This document shows positions 22,945-34,610 of a stretch of 64,000 nt of DNA, piece after piece. The notes under the pieces are model-generated. The model was given only the letters and a program-made list of their open reading frames with translations, had not been told where the DNA came from and searched no databases. Source of the stretch: Paguma larvata (Eukaryota; Chordata; Mammalia; Carnivora; Viverridae); the NCBI GenBank assembly GCA_030068075.1, contig CM057842.1, positions 43,486,659 through 43,550,658 on the forward strand, written 5' to 3'. Every line of letters starts with the position of its first letter. Position 1 is the stretch's first letter. Both the position numbers and the translations under genes were made by a program.

Positions 22945-23144
22945 GGGGTGCCTGGGTGGCTCAGTTGGTTGAGTGTCTGATTCAGCTCAGGTCATGATCC
23001 CAGGGTCATGGGAATGAACCTCATGTTGGGCTCCATGCTCAGTGTGGAACCTGCTTGAGATTCTCTTTCTTTATCTCTCTCTCTTTCTCTTTGCCTCTGC
23101 CCCTCTTCCCCATCATGCTCTCTCCCTCTCAAATGAAAAAAAAA
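22945..23144 (+). mobile_element. Carnivore tRNA-Lys SINE
   Basis: Head 'ggggtgcctgggtggctcag', body 'gctcaggtcatgatcccagg', CT-rich stretch 23058-23130 and an A-rich tail to 23144. Its target duplication is not clear. Confidence 0.9.
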
Positions 23145-23284
23145 TTCCTTACATATTCCTACAAAGAAATTGGTTAAGATGGGGAATTTTATGTGTATTT
23201 TACCGTAATAAAAACAAATGAAAAAATGAGACTAAAAAATCTTAATTTACTGAGTTTCCCAACAAAGAACAGAACCATGTGCCA

Positions 23285-23499
23285 GGGGACGCCTGGGTGG
23301 CTCAGACAGTTAAGTGTGATTTTGGCTCAGGTCATGATCTCATGGTTTGTGAGACCAAGCCCTGTGTCTAGCTCTGCAACGACAGCAGGGAGCCTGCTTG
23401 AGATTCTGTCTCCTCCCCGCTCCCCCACCCACCCCAACCTCGACCCTCCCTAACTTGTACTCTCTCTGTGTCTCAAAACAGATAAACGAACATAAAAAA
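23285..23499 (+). mobile_element. Carnivore tRNA-Lys SINE, TSD-bounded
   Basis: Head 'ggggacgcctgggtggctca', body 'ggtcatgatctcatggtttg', a C-rich variant of the pyrimidine tract (23411-23470) and tail 'cataaaaaaa'. A 13-bp duplication 'agaaccatgtgcc' lies at 23271-23283 and 23500-23512. It has the same orientation as the SINE 140 bp upstream. Confidence 0.95.
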
Positions 23500-23689
23500 A
23501 GAACCATGTGCCTCATTACAGCTTTCTGTATCCCTTTACCCCATGACTTTAAATACTTTTTATATGCTGACAATTTGCATATTTTATCTCCGGGCTTGAC
23601 TTCTGTTAGGAGCTCCTTGACTAGAGGGTCCCGTTACCTGCTGGATATCTTCATGAGTGTTTCACATGTACCTGAAACTTAACATTACC

Positions 23690-24665
23690 TTTTTACTCCC
23701 TTCTTCAACCTATTTCTCCTTCACTCATTACTTAATATCTCAGTGAATAACACTACAATTAAGTCATCTGCTCAAGAGAGACACCTGGGTGTTCCTGAAT
23801 ATCCTCCTTGTCTCCTGTTTCCCACACCAGAACACCAGTAAGTCCTGTTGATTCAAAGTCTCCCCTGCTCCCTGGATATGTTCCCTCCCCTCCCACTCCT
23901 CTACCCAGTTCATGTTGCCATTATACCTCTCCTGGACAGGTGCACAGTCTCTCTAACTGCTCTCCTGCTTCCTCTCTTGCTCTCTACAACCCTTTCTCCA
24001 CCCAGAAGCAAATGAGACCATCTCATTCCCTATCGAAAATGCATTCCAGCTTTTTCCTGCATGCTAAATAAAGTCTCAATCTTTCCTATGACCAAGGAGA
24101 CATGGCCTCTGTAACATCCTCTCACACTGTCTCTTACCACCCTGCCCCTGCTCATCCTGCTCCAGCCACACTGGCCTTCATTCAGTGACTTTAACAGCTG
24201 TCCTGTCTCCTTCTTAAGCCTTCATTCCTGCCATTGCTCCTGTGGGAGCATTACTTCCTGGCTCTGTGAAAGTCTGCCTCTTTGCATGTTTCAAGTCTTG
24301 AATTATATGTTAGGCCCTCAGGCCTGCCTTGACCACCCTAGCTAAAATATACCAAACTACTGTTTTTACTCATTGAACTCTTTTCCTTTGATGTCATTTT
24401 CTCAACTTGTACTTATATATGTATAAATAAAATCATAAATAATATACATTTAAGTATACATACTTATATAGTAATATCTAATTTCTGGATATATATCAAT
24501 ATATATATTAATGTATATATAATGTCTGTTTATCCTATTAGACTGTACACACTTTACAAAAAGAGGGCTTATGTTATGTTCACTTTCATTTCCTAAGCTC
24601 TTAGCATGCTGGATAGCACATGGTAGAAATCAATGAGCCATTTGTGGAATAAATAAGTGAATGAA
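23690..24665 (+). mobile_element. L2 LINE, 3' part
   Basis: Long sense L2: 'ctcctgtttcccacaccaga', 'ttgattcaaagtctcccctg', 'ctgctccagccacactggcc', 'tccttcttaagcc', 'aaagtctgcctctttgcatg', 'attagactgtacac', ending 'gaataaataagtgaatgaat'. An AT-rich microsatellite (24405-24530) splits the tail. No long open frame survives. Confidence 0.8.
24405..24530. repeat. AT-rich (TATA)n-type block inside L2
   Basis: Alternating 'tatata', 'atatatat' words that separate the two halves of the L2 tail. Confidence 0.8.
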
Positions 24666-25088
24666 TGGACTGTATTTGTTTGTTACTCAAGAAAATGTCT
24701 GGGTCTTTTCATCAAGTCAAATTTAAGAGTTGCCTTCATTTGGTACAGGATGTAAAAACGCTTTGTAAAGCATGACACAGTGTTAGGTGTGATGATTTTT
24801 ATTTCTTACTGAAGAGCATGGCTGATTCAGAATCTTAACATTATATAATTTTATAGCAACGAGAACTCTTAGAGATAATTTTGTTCGAGTTCATTTTAGA
24901 GCTGAACAAACGACCCAGCTCATTAAATCAGACGCCCCACCCCCATGGCTCATATGACCCGCACCCCTTGTCTCATTCCTATCTTGTCTGCCAATCGATA
25001 CTTTTGGCTCCTGGTGTTGAGGAAACATACTAAAATTATGTAAAACTCATTTACGAGAAAAATTAGCTGATGGTTAGATTACGTTTTT

Positions 25089-25197
25089 TATTTTTTTATT
25101 TTTTTATAATAGTTTACTTTCAAGTTGGTTTACATATAACACCCAGTGTTCATCCCAACATGTGCCCTCTTTAATGCCCGTCACTCCCTCTTCCCCC
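25089..25197 (-). mobile_element. L1 3' end stub with 14-bp target duplication
   Basis: Reverse L1 tail: T-rich, then 'ttataatagtttactttcaa', 'gttggtttacatataacacc', 'cagtgttcatcccaacatgt' and 'tcactccctcttccccc'. A 14-bp direct repeat 'tagattacgttttt' flanks it at 25075-25088 and 25198-25211. It is an extremely truncated but fairly recent insertion. Confidence 0.95.
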
Positions 25198-25211
25198 TAG
25201 ATTACGTTTTT

Positions 25212-27900
25212 AAATACAAACTAGTTTTGTGCCATTGTATACTGTTATTTCATCTCAGGAGCAGAAACTAGAAACAGATTATCAACGGATCGCCTCTCTC
25301 TTTCCCTTCTCCTAAATAATTGGGCTCCGGTAAGCATAAAAGCTGCAGACATCCCTTCCTTCTCTGTCTATCTCAGTAGTACTTTGGATTGTTAGACTGG
25401 ATGCGGAGAATATAAAGATAAAGGGACATTTTCATCCCCTTTTCTTTTATCCCAGCACTACTGATCTGCTATTGAAGAATACAATTATGTTTTCCACTTA
25501 AGGAAAAAGAGAGCTTCATAACAATTGTATGCTATGTCTCTTTACACATCAGAACGGACAGGTTGCAAATATCTAGCACCTATGAGGTACTTTGCTTTGT
25601 GCCTGAACCTAATTTTCCACAAATGGGAACATCAAGGTAAGTGGGCTATTCTGATGTCAACATAACTTCTGCCAGACTCATCAATGTGTGTGTCACATAT
25701 GCACAACTACTTTACCAAAAGCACAGACATTGACGGCAATTTGACAATCTTTGTTTAAAGGATAAAAAACAAACTTGAAACCTGTGTGGTGTCTTCCTCA
25801 AATGGCTTCTGCATTAATCTTCCATTGTTCAGACTACCTACTCTGTACACTGTACCAAGCACAAAGTATAACATCAAACTCAATGGAGTCATCTTTCTGT
25901 AGAAGTCTTTCGGTGGAGACAACAGAGTTGATCAATGACTGCAGTGCAGTGGGATAAAGACGGGGTGCATAATTCAGACTCAGAGGTCACAGAAGGTTCC
26001 CTGGAGTTTTCTAGATTAGGGAATAAGAAGGGCATTTCAAGCAGAGCTAGGTCCCTATAAAAGCGGAGAGTCATAGAGAGAGGCAGAAAGAGGAAAGGGA
26101 AAACAATTCAGCAGCCACAATGAAGTGGACCTTAAAATAAATAAATAAATCTTCTCCTTGAGAGTTTACGCTGATAGATCTGGCTCTTTGGAAACACTGG
26201 TAAATTTAATATTCGATTTAAGGAGGGGCCCAACTTTGGCTGCACTCATTTGTTAGGGAAACTAATTCTATGAGTAGTCTTGGTGAATAGGTCAGGAAAC
26301 AGATCTGCACAAAACCCAAGTGTTCTCTGAGGATACAGCATTAATTTGCTAGGATACTCCCCCCTTTAAAGAGCATTTTCCATTCCTAAATCTTTCATAC
26401 CCTGAAAGAAGGTCCTGGGTATTCCTTCATTTTGAGCAGTTTATGATACTGCTCAACAGGTTCCAAAGGGAGCAGCTTCGGAATCTGACCTTTTTTTATT
26501 AGTCATTATTCTTAATGTTTGCAACACTGTATCCACTAGGAAGGGCAATGACTTCTGTGAACCAGGCAGGATATCAGTAACAAATCTTGGTGTCCTCCTG
26601 TTTTCATCTACCTCATGGGTTTAAAATGACTCTCGGGAACATTTGACAGATTTGAATTATACTGTGCTCTGGCACACAAGCATAAATAAAATGCTGGTAG
26701 ATAGAGGAATAATTGCAAGCCTCATATATGCATTTATCTTTGTATGAAGCCTAGTGACTCTGTCCTATGTCAGAAAGATAATAAAAAAGCAGATAGCCTG
26801 AATTATGAACATCTAAGTTTGTCTATTGGAAATAATTCAGTTTTTGAAAATAACTCCACTCATAATACTCACAGTGTTTGCATAGGCTCTGTAGGACAAA
26901 CAGCAGGATTTAAACCAGAAAGCAGAATTTGCATTCGTAGGCAGACACTTCCTGATACTAAAGCTCTTCAGAATTTATTGGACAACTTGGTTTAAAGTTC
27001 TGAGATAGGAGGGTGGGTCCACAGACCACAACTCTTTTTTAACTCCCCCATCAGAAAAGTTGTAACATTTAGCTCTGGACTTCAGAATCAAATCTAGCAA
27101 AAGCTCTCTGCCTTCCCCAAAACATTCTGCATTTTTAGGTATGGCCCCTAATTATGAGAGCCAGAGGCAGGTGTGGATTCAAGGAAAAGAAAAGTAGAAA
27201 TAATCCTCAAGCTTTCCACCCACAAGTGAACATTATAACCCTGCAGGGAACAAATTCTGTATTGTGGCATGGGATGAGCTGTCCTGTAAACTACTGCTTC
27301 TTCCTTCTATTAGAAGGAAACTTTCCCTATGATTGGTGGTCTTTGCTATAAGGTGACTCATTGACGTTGCCGTGAAACTTTGTAAATACACATCTGTATC
27401 AAAACATCTGAACGTTAACAAAACTTGAAGCACTAAAGAGAGACGAAAGGGGGGGGAAACAGGTAAAAATTCTGTTGCTTTCTCATACATCTTTCGTTAC
27501 TAATTATTTACAGTGACAGTTTTAATTGAAACGTTCCTCTCTAACTGTGACTTCTAGTTGTGACATGCAGTATCACTGAAAAATGTTGATTTTGCAAGGT
27601 GTGCACTTACAATCTGCTTAAGTCTTCTGACGCATTATGGCTAGGACTCCTTCAGTCTCCTAGGAGGTGGATTTGCCAATGGGGGCTCTTTTTCTGTAGC
27701 TAGAATTATTGTACACATCGAAAAAGGATGTTCTGGAAAGTTTTCCCCTTTCTTCTTACTAGTTAAAATACCAGCATTAGAAATGACTAAGCTTTATTAA
27801 TATTAGAATACCATTATTAACATTAGAATACCATTCAAAACATTTTAAATATGGAGCACTATTTAAATACAACTACTTTTTAACTAAGGTATATTTAGAA
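25212..27900. other. Long unassigned stretch
   Basis: About 2.7 kb without confident repeats or genes. It contains a perfect 9-bp-stem inverted repeat (26432-26456, arms 'ttgagcagt' and 'actgctcaa', 7-base loop) and a G run near 27449. Open frames at 26744-26995 and 27154-27351 lack recognisable domains. Confidence 0.4.
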
Positions 27901-28108
27901 TTTTTTTTAAACATTTATTTATTTTGAGAGACAGAGGCAGAGTATGAGCAGGCGAAGGGCAGAGAGAGAGGGAGACACAGAACCTGAAGCAGGCTCCAGG
28001 CTCTGAGCTGTCAGCACAGAGCCCGACGTGAGGCTCGAACTCACAGACCTGAGATCATGACCTGAGCCGAAGTAGGCTGCTCAACTGACTGAGCCACCCA
28101 GGTGCCCC
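27901..28108 (-). mobile_element. Carnivore tRNA-Lys SINE, reverse
   Basis: T-rich tail at the left, 'aaacatttatttattttgag', the reversed GA tract (27961-27978), 'ctgtcagcacagagcccgac', 'ctcgaactcacagacctgag', 'atcatgacctgagccgaag' and the head complement 'tgagccacccaggtgcccc' ending at 28108. Confidence 0.93.
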
Positions 28109-28277
28109 AATTTTAAAAAATGAAGCACAGTCAAGATTCTTGGAGGCCTAAAGGCTTAGCATTTTAGCCTGCATATGATAAACCTACTGTCTCCAGTTAC
28201 TCAACATGGGGGTCTCTAGAGACTGGCATTAGATGGGCTGTTTTGAGATTTAAAACCACAATTGAAAATTGAAATGC

Positions 28278-28478
28278 AGTGGTGCTAGTGTGGCTCAGCT
28301 GGTTAAGCCTCTGACTCTTGATTTTGGCTCAGGTCATGATCTTGAAGTTCATGAGTTTGAGCCCCACATCAGGCTCTGCCTTGACAGTGTGGAGTCTGCT
28401 TGGGATTCTCTCTCTTTGTCCCTGCCCCTTCCCTGCCTTTCTCTCAAAATAAATAAACTTAAAAAAAATTAAAAACAT
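28278..28478 (+). mobile_element. Carnivore tRNA-Lys SINE
   Basis: Diverged head 'ggtgctagtgtggctcagct', then 'ggctcaggtcatgatcttga', 'gcccccacatcaggctc'-like text, a CT-rich stretch and an 'aataaataaacttaaaaaaa' tail. 'gaaatgc' on both sides (28271-28277 and 28488-28494) may be the remnant of a target duplication. Confidence 0.88.
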
Positions 28479-28859
28479 AGAACATTAGAAATGCCTACAG
28501 GGTCCAGACGGGCAAAGGAGAGAAGCAGGCCTAGTGTCATTCAACCCAGGCAGCTTTGCCACACTGGAATTTTATTCCAACGGGACAGATCTACGTATCA
28601 TTTATACAAAAGGTCAAAATGTAGATTTTTATGTGAAGTTTCTTGTGTGTTTTAGATGTTGGTAAGTAATTTAATAGGGGCCAATATCACGCTGACAAAA
28701 ATGACAACAGTGTGCTGTGTTCCAATCCAGACACAGTCATTTGAAAAACTTTTAAGCAAGGACAAAAGTTTTCCTTTCTCTCAGTCAGAGACTACACAGT
28801 GTTTCTTCAGGGGTTATCTTTCCTTGACTTTAATTCATTCTTCCCCTGACTTAAGTTAG

Positions 28860-29514
28860 TTCTATTAAAACAGAATTTATAGACCGCAAAATTCATCCTT
28901 TTTAAATGTACAGTTTGGTGCATTTTGGCAAAAGTACATAGTTATATTATCACCACTACTGTTAAAATATAGGACACTTACTTCACCCCAAGACGTTACC
29001 AGTGTCCTTTCATGGTCAGGTAGTCTGTAGACCCTCAGCGTTAGGCAACTCTAGTCTGCTTCTGGTCGCTATATTTTTGCCTTTTCTAGAATGTTGTTGA
29101 ATTTATTAGTAGCCTCTTCCTTTTTACTGCTGAGCGGTATTCTGCTGTACCATAATTTATGAAGTTTACCATTTGGTGGGCATTTGTTATTATTTCTAAT
29201 TCGGGGTTGTTATAAATAAAGCTGCTATAAGCATTCAACTATAGGCTGGATTTTTCTTTTCATTTCTCTCAGGCAAATACCTAGGACTGGAATCGTTGGA
29301 TCATATGCTAAGTGTGTGCTTCACTTTATAAGAAACTGTCAAACTCTCTCACAAAATGACTGTATCATGTTACATTCACACTAGCAATGTACGATACTTC
29401 CAGTTACTCTGAGTTACACTAGTATCTCATTGTAGTTTTAATTTGCATCTCACTAATGACTAATGATATTGAAATTTTTTGGTTTTTATATTTGCTTGTG
29501 TGTGTGTGTGTGTG

Positions 29515-29549
<35 letters not shown>

Positions 29550-29945
29550 ATGTATGCTCATTTGCAACCTGTATATGTCTTCTGGACAAGTGTTCATTCA
29601 AATTTTTTGCCATTTTTTATTGGGTTCTTTGTCTTCTTATTGAGCTTAAAAGTTCCTTATATATTTTGGATATAAGTTCTTTACCAAATAGTTATTTTGC
29701 AAATATCTTCTCCCAGTCTGAGGCTTGTCTGGCCATTTAATTTACATTGTTTTTAAGACTAGAAGTCTTAAATATCTTTCTTTAGGGCTGATGCTTTTTA
29801 GTCTTTTCTTAAAAAATATCTTAACCCAAACTTAGAAAGATTTTTCTTCTGTTTTGTTCTTCTAGAAATGTGGCTTTATGTCTTTTGTTTAGGTCTATGC
29901 TTCAATTTGAAGTATTTTTTTTATATGATGTGTAGGGAAGGTCAA
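28860..29945 (-). mobile_element. Ancient L1 (L1M-type), reverse, with (TG)n inside
   Basis: The left end 'aaaattcatcctttttaaat', 'gtacagtttggtgcattttg' is an L1M 3' UTR signature in reverse. The right part ('tctcattgtagttttaattt', 'gcatctcactaatgacta', 'attgggttctttgtcttctt', 'tattttggatataagttctt', 'atcttctcccagtctgaggc') is the reversed end of ORF2. It is a fossil with no coding capacity. Confidence 0.85.
29497..29547. repeat. (TG)n microsatellite
   Basis: About 24 TG units with one CA interruption near 29515, sitting inside the reversed L1M. Open frames on either strand here are Val/Cys or Thr/His artefacts. Confidence 0.95.
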
Positions 29946-31194
29946 GGTCTTTGTGGTCTGGAAAGACCCAGAATATAAGTATGGTCTTCAGACATAGATC
30001 AAATATTACCTTATGTGATGATTTCCTCCAATCAGAGAAAAGTCCTATTCAGTACCATAGTAGTCGATTGCTGCCATTTTCTTCTAGTGAAAGTAGTGAC
30101 ATTTTCTTTAATACATGACTATGCATGTTTAACATCATCTCACTTTGATTACTGCTACAACTTAGACAGCTGAACGATCACCATTTCTCTTTTCGATGTT
30201 ACTTTCAAGCCTCCAAGGAGCATTGTGTACCTGTTTAAGTTAGTTACTCAAAACAGTGGAATCTGGGACAAAAACTCTTTGTCTCCTCATCTCTAAAAGG
30301 GAATTACAAGTAAGTGGTTTTCCTGCCCCTTAGTTTGGCAAAATTTCCTGGTACTCTGTAAGGCAGGTAATGTAAATATTGTTTGAGGTGACAATGTTAC
30401 TGCTAGAGTTATGCTATGATTTTTCTTTCTGAGTTTTTAAAGTTCCTTTTAAATGTAACAGAATTCAGCAAAACAGGCACCCAAAACATGGGAATTTGGA
30501 CACTAGGAATCTGGCACATGGTCCAGGACTTAGGCGCTTGGCATTGAAGCCCTTCCAAACTTGCATACATTTCAGCAGTCAATAATTTAAGTTACTCCGA
30601 CAAGAGCGCTCTTACTCCTTTCACATTCATCATAAAGAAGCTGTTGTGGCTTTCTCACTTCCACGTCTTCAGAATATTGGCTTCCTGCCTTCTGCACAGT
30701 GTTAACAAGCAAGACCTTGGGTATAATAGTCACAAAGCAGGGAAGTGTCATAAGAAGTACAAAAACCTCAGAACCAAGTTTTTAATGTTGTCTTTTTCTC
30801 TGTTAGAATAAAATTTTCCACCTTGCTATGTTACAAGAGGACAAACCATGCTCTTTTCTTTACAACTTGGCTTTTCCATCTCAGACACAGGCGGATATTT
30901 ATTTGCAACAGTGTATTTCTTAAGAAATAACAATCTACCAACACTTCCGTGGAGACGTAAAGACAAAAGCTTTCTTGAAATGAGTGCAAGAAAAAACGGG
31001 AGGCCAGGAAGCAAAGACGGTGTTAAAAATAAGTTTTGCTGAAAGAGGAAAAGAAAAATAAGACAGTAGAAATGAAGATTTTTAGACATGGAAGACACTG
31101 GTCATAAGAAATGGACAACTTTATTGTATTCCAATACTTGGGAAGCTGATTGTATGAATGATGTTGGCAAGCAGGGCCAAAAACAGACCTGCAC
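29946..31194. other. Unassigned, non-coding stretch
   Basis: No gene or confident repeat. Short frames at 30826-31098 and 30848-31042 on opposite strands overlap and have no domain. Confidence 0.4.
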
Positions 31195-31340
31195 AAAACT
31201 GAACACCCAAATAGCTTTGGTCAGAGTCACCAGAGACCTGCACACTGCCAAATCCAACAGTCCATTCTCAGTCCTCATTTATTTAACCCATCTGCAGCAT
31301 GGGTACAGTGGGTCATTCCCTCTTCCTTGAAAGATTTTCC
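31195..31340 (+). mobile_element. L2 LINE ORF2 segment, part 1
   Basis: Sense L2: 'gtcaccagagacctgcacac', 'tgccaaatccaacagtccat', 'tctcagtcctcatttattta', 'tcattccctcttccttgaaa'. It continues after the MLT1 that follows. Confidence 0.65.
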
Positions 31341-31570
31341 TCACTGGGATGAGAAAGGCAGCAGCCCTCAGAAGTTGAAAAGGCAAGAACACAGATTCTC
31401 CTGTAGAGCCTCCAGAAAATAATGTAGCCCTATTCACATCTTGATTTTAGCCCCGTGATATCTGTGTCAGCCTCTGACTTACAGGACTGTAAGATACTAA
31501 ATCTACATTATTTTAAGCCATCAAGTTTGTATTACTTGTTACACCAGCAAAAGGAAGCTGATACAACCAA
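31341..31570 (+). mobile_element. MLT1-type LTR fragment nested in L2
   Basis: The 3' part of a MaLR LTR: 'tgtagagcctccagaaaata', 'catcttgattttagccccgt', 'ggactgtaagatactaaatc', 'tacattattttaagccatca', 'agtttgtattacttgttaca'. It lies between two L2 blocks that are consecutive in the parent element. Confidence 0.7.
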
Positions 31571-31599
31571 ATGAAAGCTGTTATCTTCAATTGTTTTTT

Positions 31600-32420
31600 C
31601 ACCAACCTAGATCTTGCCTCTGAACTTCAGACTGCCCACTTGACACCTCTACATAAATATCTAACGCATAAATATTAAGACTTAATCCTTTCAGTCTTTC
31701 CCCTCTCAGTAAATGGTTATTTTCATGCTCTAAGGGCAAAAGACATGGACTCATCTCTGATTCTTCCTCATTCATTTCGTCCATCAGCAGACACTGTTAG
31801 CTTTACCTTCAAAATGTGACTCAAATTCGACCACTTTGCCCTTTGTCAGCACTACCATGCTTCTACAACTTTCCAAGCCACCATCATTTCTCAAATTACT
31901 GCAACGTCCTCCAAATTGGTTTCCCCTCTTCCTCCCTTTCCCCTTAGAATCTAATATATCAAACTTTGCTCCTTTTAAAATATCAGACAAGCCGCTTTTC
32001 TGTTCAGGTCTTCCCACAGCTTCCTAACTCATGCAAAGTGAAATCTAAGTGCCTCACTATGACCTACCAGTACTGCATTATCTGGGTCTCTGCATTTGCT
32101 TGTCCCTGTGCCTGGGACTCCTTTCTCCAAGGATCTATGTTGCTTGTCTTGTCTTCTTTTAGGTTTTTTCTCAAACATTACCTTTTTAAATATGCCTTCT
32201 CTCATCACCTGCTATAAAATGTTAGCCCCCACTGATACCTGATTTCTCACTTACCTTTTTTTTTACAATGCTTATTATCACCTGACATCTTACTTTTTGA
32301 TGATGTTTTAGTTCTGTCTCCACCATTAAAATATAAGATCTTCAGAGCGGGGACTCAATCTGGCTAGTTTCTTGTTATAGCCTCAGCACTTAGAATAAAG
32401 TCTGGCATGTTGATGACTAT
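31600..32420 (+). mobile_element. L2 LINE, part 2, to the 3' end
   Basis: Resumes L2 with 'tgcctctgaacttcagactg', 'cccacttgacacctctacat', 'gttagctttaccttcaaaat', 'ctttccaagccaccatcatt', 'caaattactgcaacgtcctc', 'cactatgacctaccagtact', 'tgtgcctgggactcctttct', and the tail 'agatcttcagagcggggact' with 'agcctcagcacttagaataa'. All reading frames are broken. Confidence 0.75.
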
Positions 32421-32544
32421 TCGATTCAGACCATTTTATTAATTCAGTTAAGAAACTGAATTAACAGAATGATCATGTATCTTAGTGATTGGAAACACAT
32501 ATACTATTTCTATATTCACATACACTCTTACTATAGAAGAGACA

Positions 32545-32695
32545 TAATACAGGAAGCCTTAGAGTCAGATTGCTTTAGAATTGGATTCAGGTTCCTGCAC
32601 TTACTAGTTCTTCTGCCTTGGGTAAATGAATTCACCTCCCTGAGCTTTCATTTCCTCATCTATAAAATGCAAATTGTTTTAAGTGTTGAATGACA
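32545..32695 (+). repeat. MIR SINE
   Basis: Sense MIR: 'ccttagagtcagattgcttt', 'attggattcaggttcctgca', 'cttactagttcttctgcctt', 'gggtaaatgaattcacctcc', 'tttcctcatctataaaatgc'. Confidence 0.85.
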
Positions 32696-32714
32696 CGGTA
32701 CAAGTCAGGAGTAG

Positions 32715-33000
32715 AGAAAGAGTTCAGACTGGAGACAGAAATTTGGAAATTCAGATGCATATAGGTGATGTAAAACTCTAGGAACATAGAAAAGGTTACC
32801 TTTGAAGGGGATGGATAGACAAGAGATCAAAAAACAACCCTAGGACCCTCCAAATATTTAAATATTGGGGAAAAGAGTGAAGACAGAAGGGAACATGGAG
32901 TAAGAGTCAGAAAGGAAGGAAAAGAGCTGGAAAGAGTTGTTACCCAGGAGACAAAAGGAGTGGTTCACTGTACAAATGCTACTGATAGGTTAAGAAGAGG
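32715..33000 (-). mobile_element. L2 LINE segment, reverse
   Basis: Complement of the L2 ORF2 middle: 'actggagacagaaatttgga', 'catataggtgatgtaaaact', 'tccaaatatttaaatattgg', 'agtggttcactgtacaaatg' and 'ctactgataggttaag'. It faces the L2 at 31195-32420 tail to tail. Confidence 0.65.
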
Positions 33001-33015
33001 TTTATATAAGTATAC

Positions 33016-33288
33016 TGTAGCTACCATAACAAAATACTAAAGAGTGGGTGGCTTAAACAACAGAAATGTATTTTCTCACAGTTCTGAAAAATCTAAGTCC
33101 AAGATGAAGGAATTGGATGGTAAGGTTTATCTTGCTCTTCTCTTTCTGGTTTATAGATGGCCACCTTCTTACACAGCCTTTTCTCTTTGTCTACACCCTT
33201 TTCTAAAGACTGTGTCTCCAAATACAGTCACACAGAGGGGTGGAGCTTCTAAATATAAGCTTTGGGGAATATACTGCAGCCTCTAACA
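33016..33288 (-). mobile_element. MLT1 (ERVL-MaLR) LTR, reverse
   Basis: Reads 'ctaccataacaaaatactaa', 'gggtggcttaaacaacagaa', 'tattttctcacagttctgaa', 'ctccaaatacagtcacacag', 'ggggaatatactgcagcc' and 'ctctaaca', the exact complement order of an MLT1 LTR. Confidence 0.85.
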
Positions 33289-34194
33289 AGTGAGTATCTC
33301 TTATACGGGTGCACGTGTGTGTTGATTTGCTTGTGTGTGCATGAGTGTATGAAATTGAAGCAATAATGAAATACAAATAAGAAAATTGCTGAATATTGAA
33401 TACAAATAATAATAATGAATACAAGAATAATGAAATACAAATAATAATATTGCTTGCTGAAAATGAAAGTTAAGTGGTTTGATTTCCTAATTTAACTTTT
33501 ATGGAATTTCTAAATTTTCTGCAATCAATATGTATGACTTTTATAATTAGAAAAAATAAAAATGTTGTAAGAATTAGCACTATTGTGGTTTTAGAGCAGG
33601 AAAAAATGATGGCATTGGGCAGAGAAGTATTCAAAGACAGTGTGAACGGAGATGCTGGATGACCACCACAGAAGGACTATGCACAATTACAAGAAAACAT
33701 CAAAATTCCTCTTGATCTCTTAGAGTCAGTGAGAATGTTGTATAGATGGATAAGGAGAATCTAAGTAAATGTGGTTTACAACAGTTGTAATACATTTGTG
33801 TCACTCGCTTTAGGGTACACAGTCTTCACTAGTAATTTGCTCCCAAAGTGTATTTGTGAAATATGTCTGGGAATTTTAATTGGTATTAAAGGTTTCAGTG
33901 CTAATGGAAGTTGATAAACTCTAGGTTTCCCAATTTTCTTACTTCAAAAATTTTAGGATTTTATTATGCATACATAATAATGTCACTTTGAAAAATTATA
34001 ATGCCATGGCTCTTCACACGGGAGGGAATATATATATTTTGAAAACATATTTGACCATGGAAACTCCAATCTTTTTAGTATTTTGTTTAAGTATTATTAT
34101 TTTTTTGGGGGGAGGGGCACACAGTGACAAGTGGTGCTGTATACAAATGACTCAAAAACTTCCTGATTTAAAAGCACATTACAAAAAAATAGTG
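33289..34194. other. Unassigned, AT-rich stretch
   Basis: It includes a local duplication of 'gaaatacaaataa' and 'aatacaaataataata' words (33365-33450) and an old retroposon-like A-rich end near 33510-33560. No genes seen. Confidence 0.4.
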
Positions 34195-34610
34195 TAGTAC
34201 TGCCATTGGCTAAAGACAAACGTATACATCAATGGAACAAAATGCAGAGCCCAGAAAGAAACCACTGCATATTGCACAAGGGCACCACAAACACACAATG
34301 GAGAAAGACTAGTCCCTTCGACAAACAGGGCTGGGACAGCTGGATATTCACATGCAAAATGACTAAAGTGGACCACTATCTTACACCATATTCAAAATTA
34401 ATTCAGAATGGATTAAAGACAAATGTAAAAACTGAAACTGTAAAACTCCTAGAAAAAAATATAGGGGAAAATATCAAGACACAGGTCTTGGCAATGATTT
34501 CGTGACTATAACACCCAACGCACCGGCAACAATGGCTAAAAATACATAAGTGAAACTACATGAAACTAAAAAGCTTATGCATAGCAAAGAAAACAGTCGA
34601 CAGAGTGAAC
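34195..34610 (+). pseudogene. L1 ORF2 fragment
   Basis: Decayed reverse-transcriptase C-terminal region: 'acatcaatggaacaaaatgc', 'acaaacagggctgggacagc', 'acatgcaaaatgactaaagt', 'gaatggattaaagacaaatg', 'aaaactcctagaaaaaaata', 'actaaaaagcttatgcatag'. The 99-codon frame at 34206-34505 is the readable part. Both ends are missing. Confidence 0.85.

Noticed and set aside
29456..29740. Frames rich in Val/Cys, and on the other strand Thr/His
   Set aside because: They are made by the (TG)n tract inside a reversed ancient L1.
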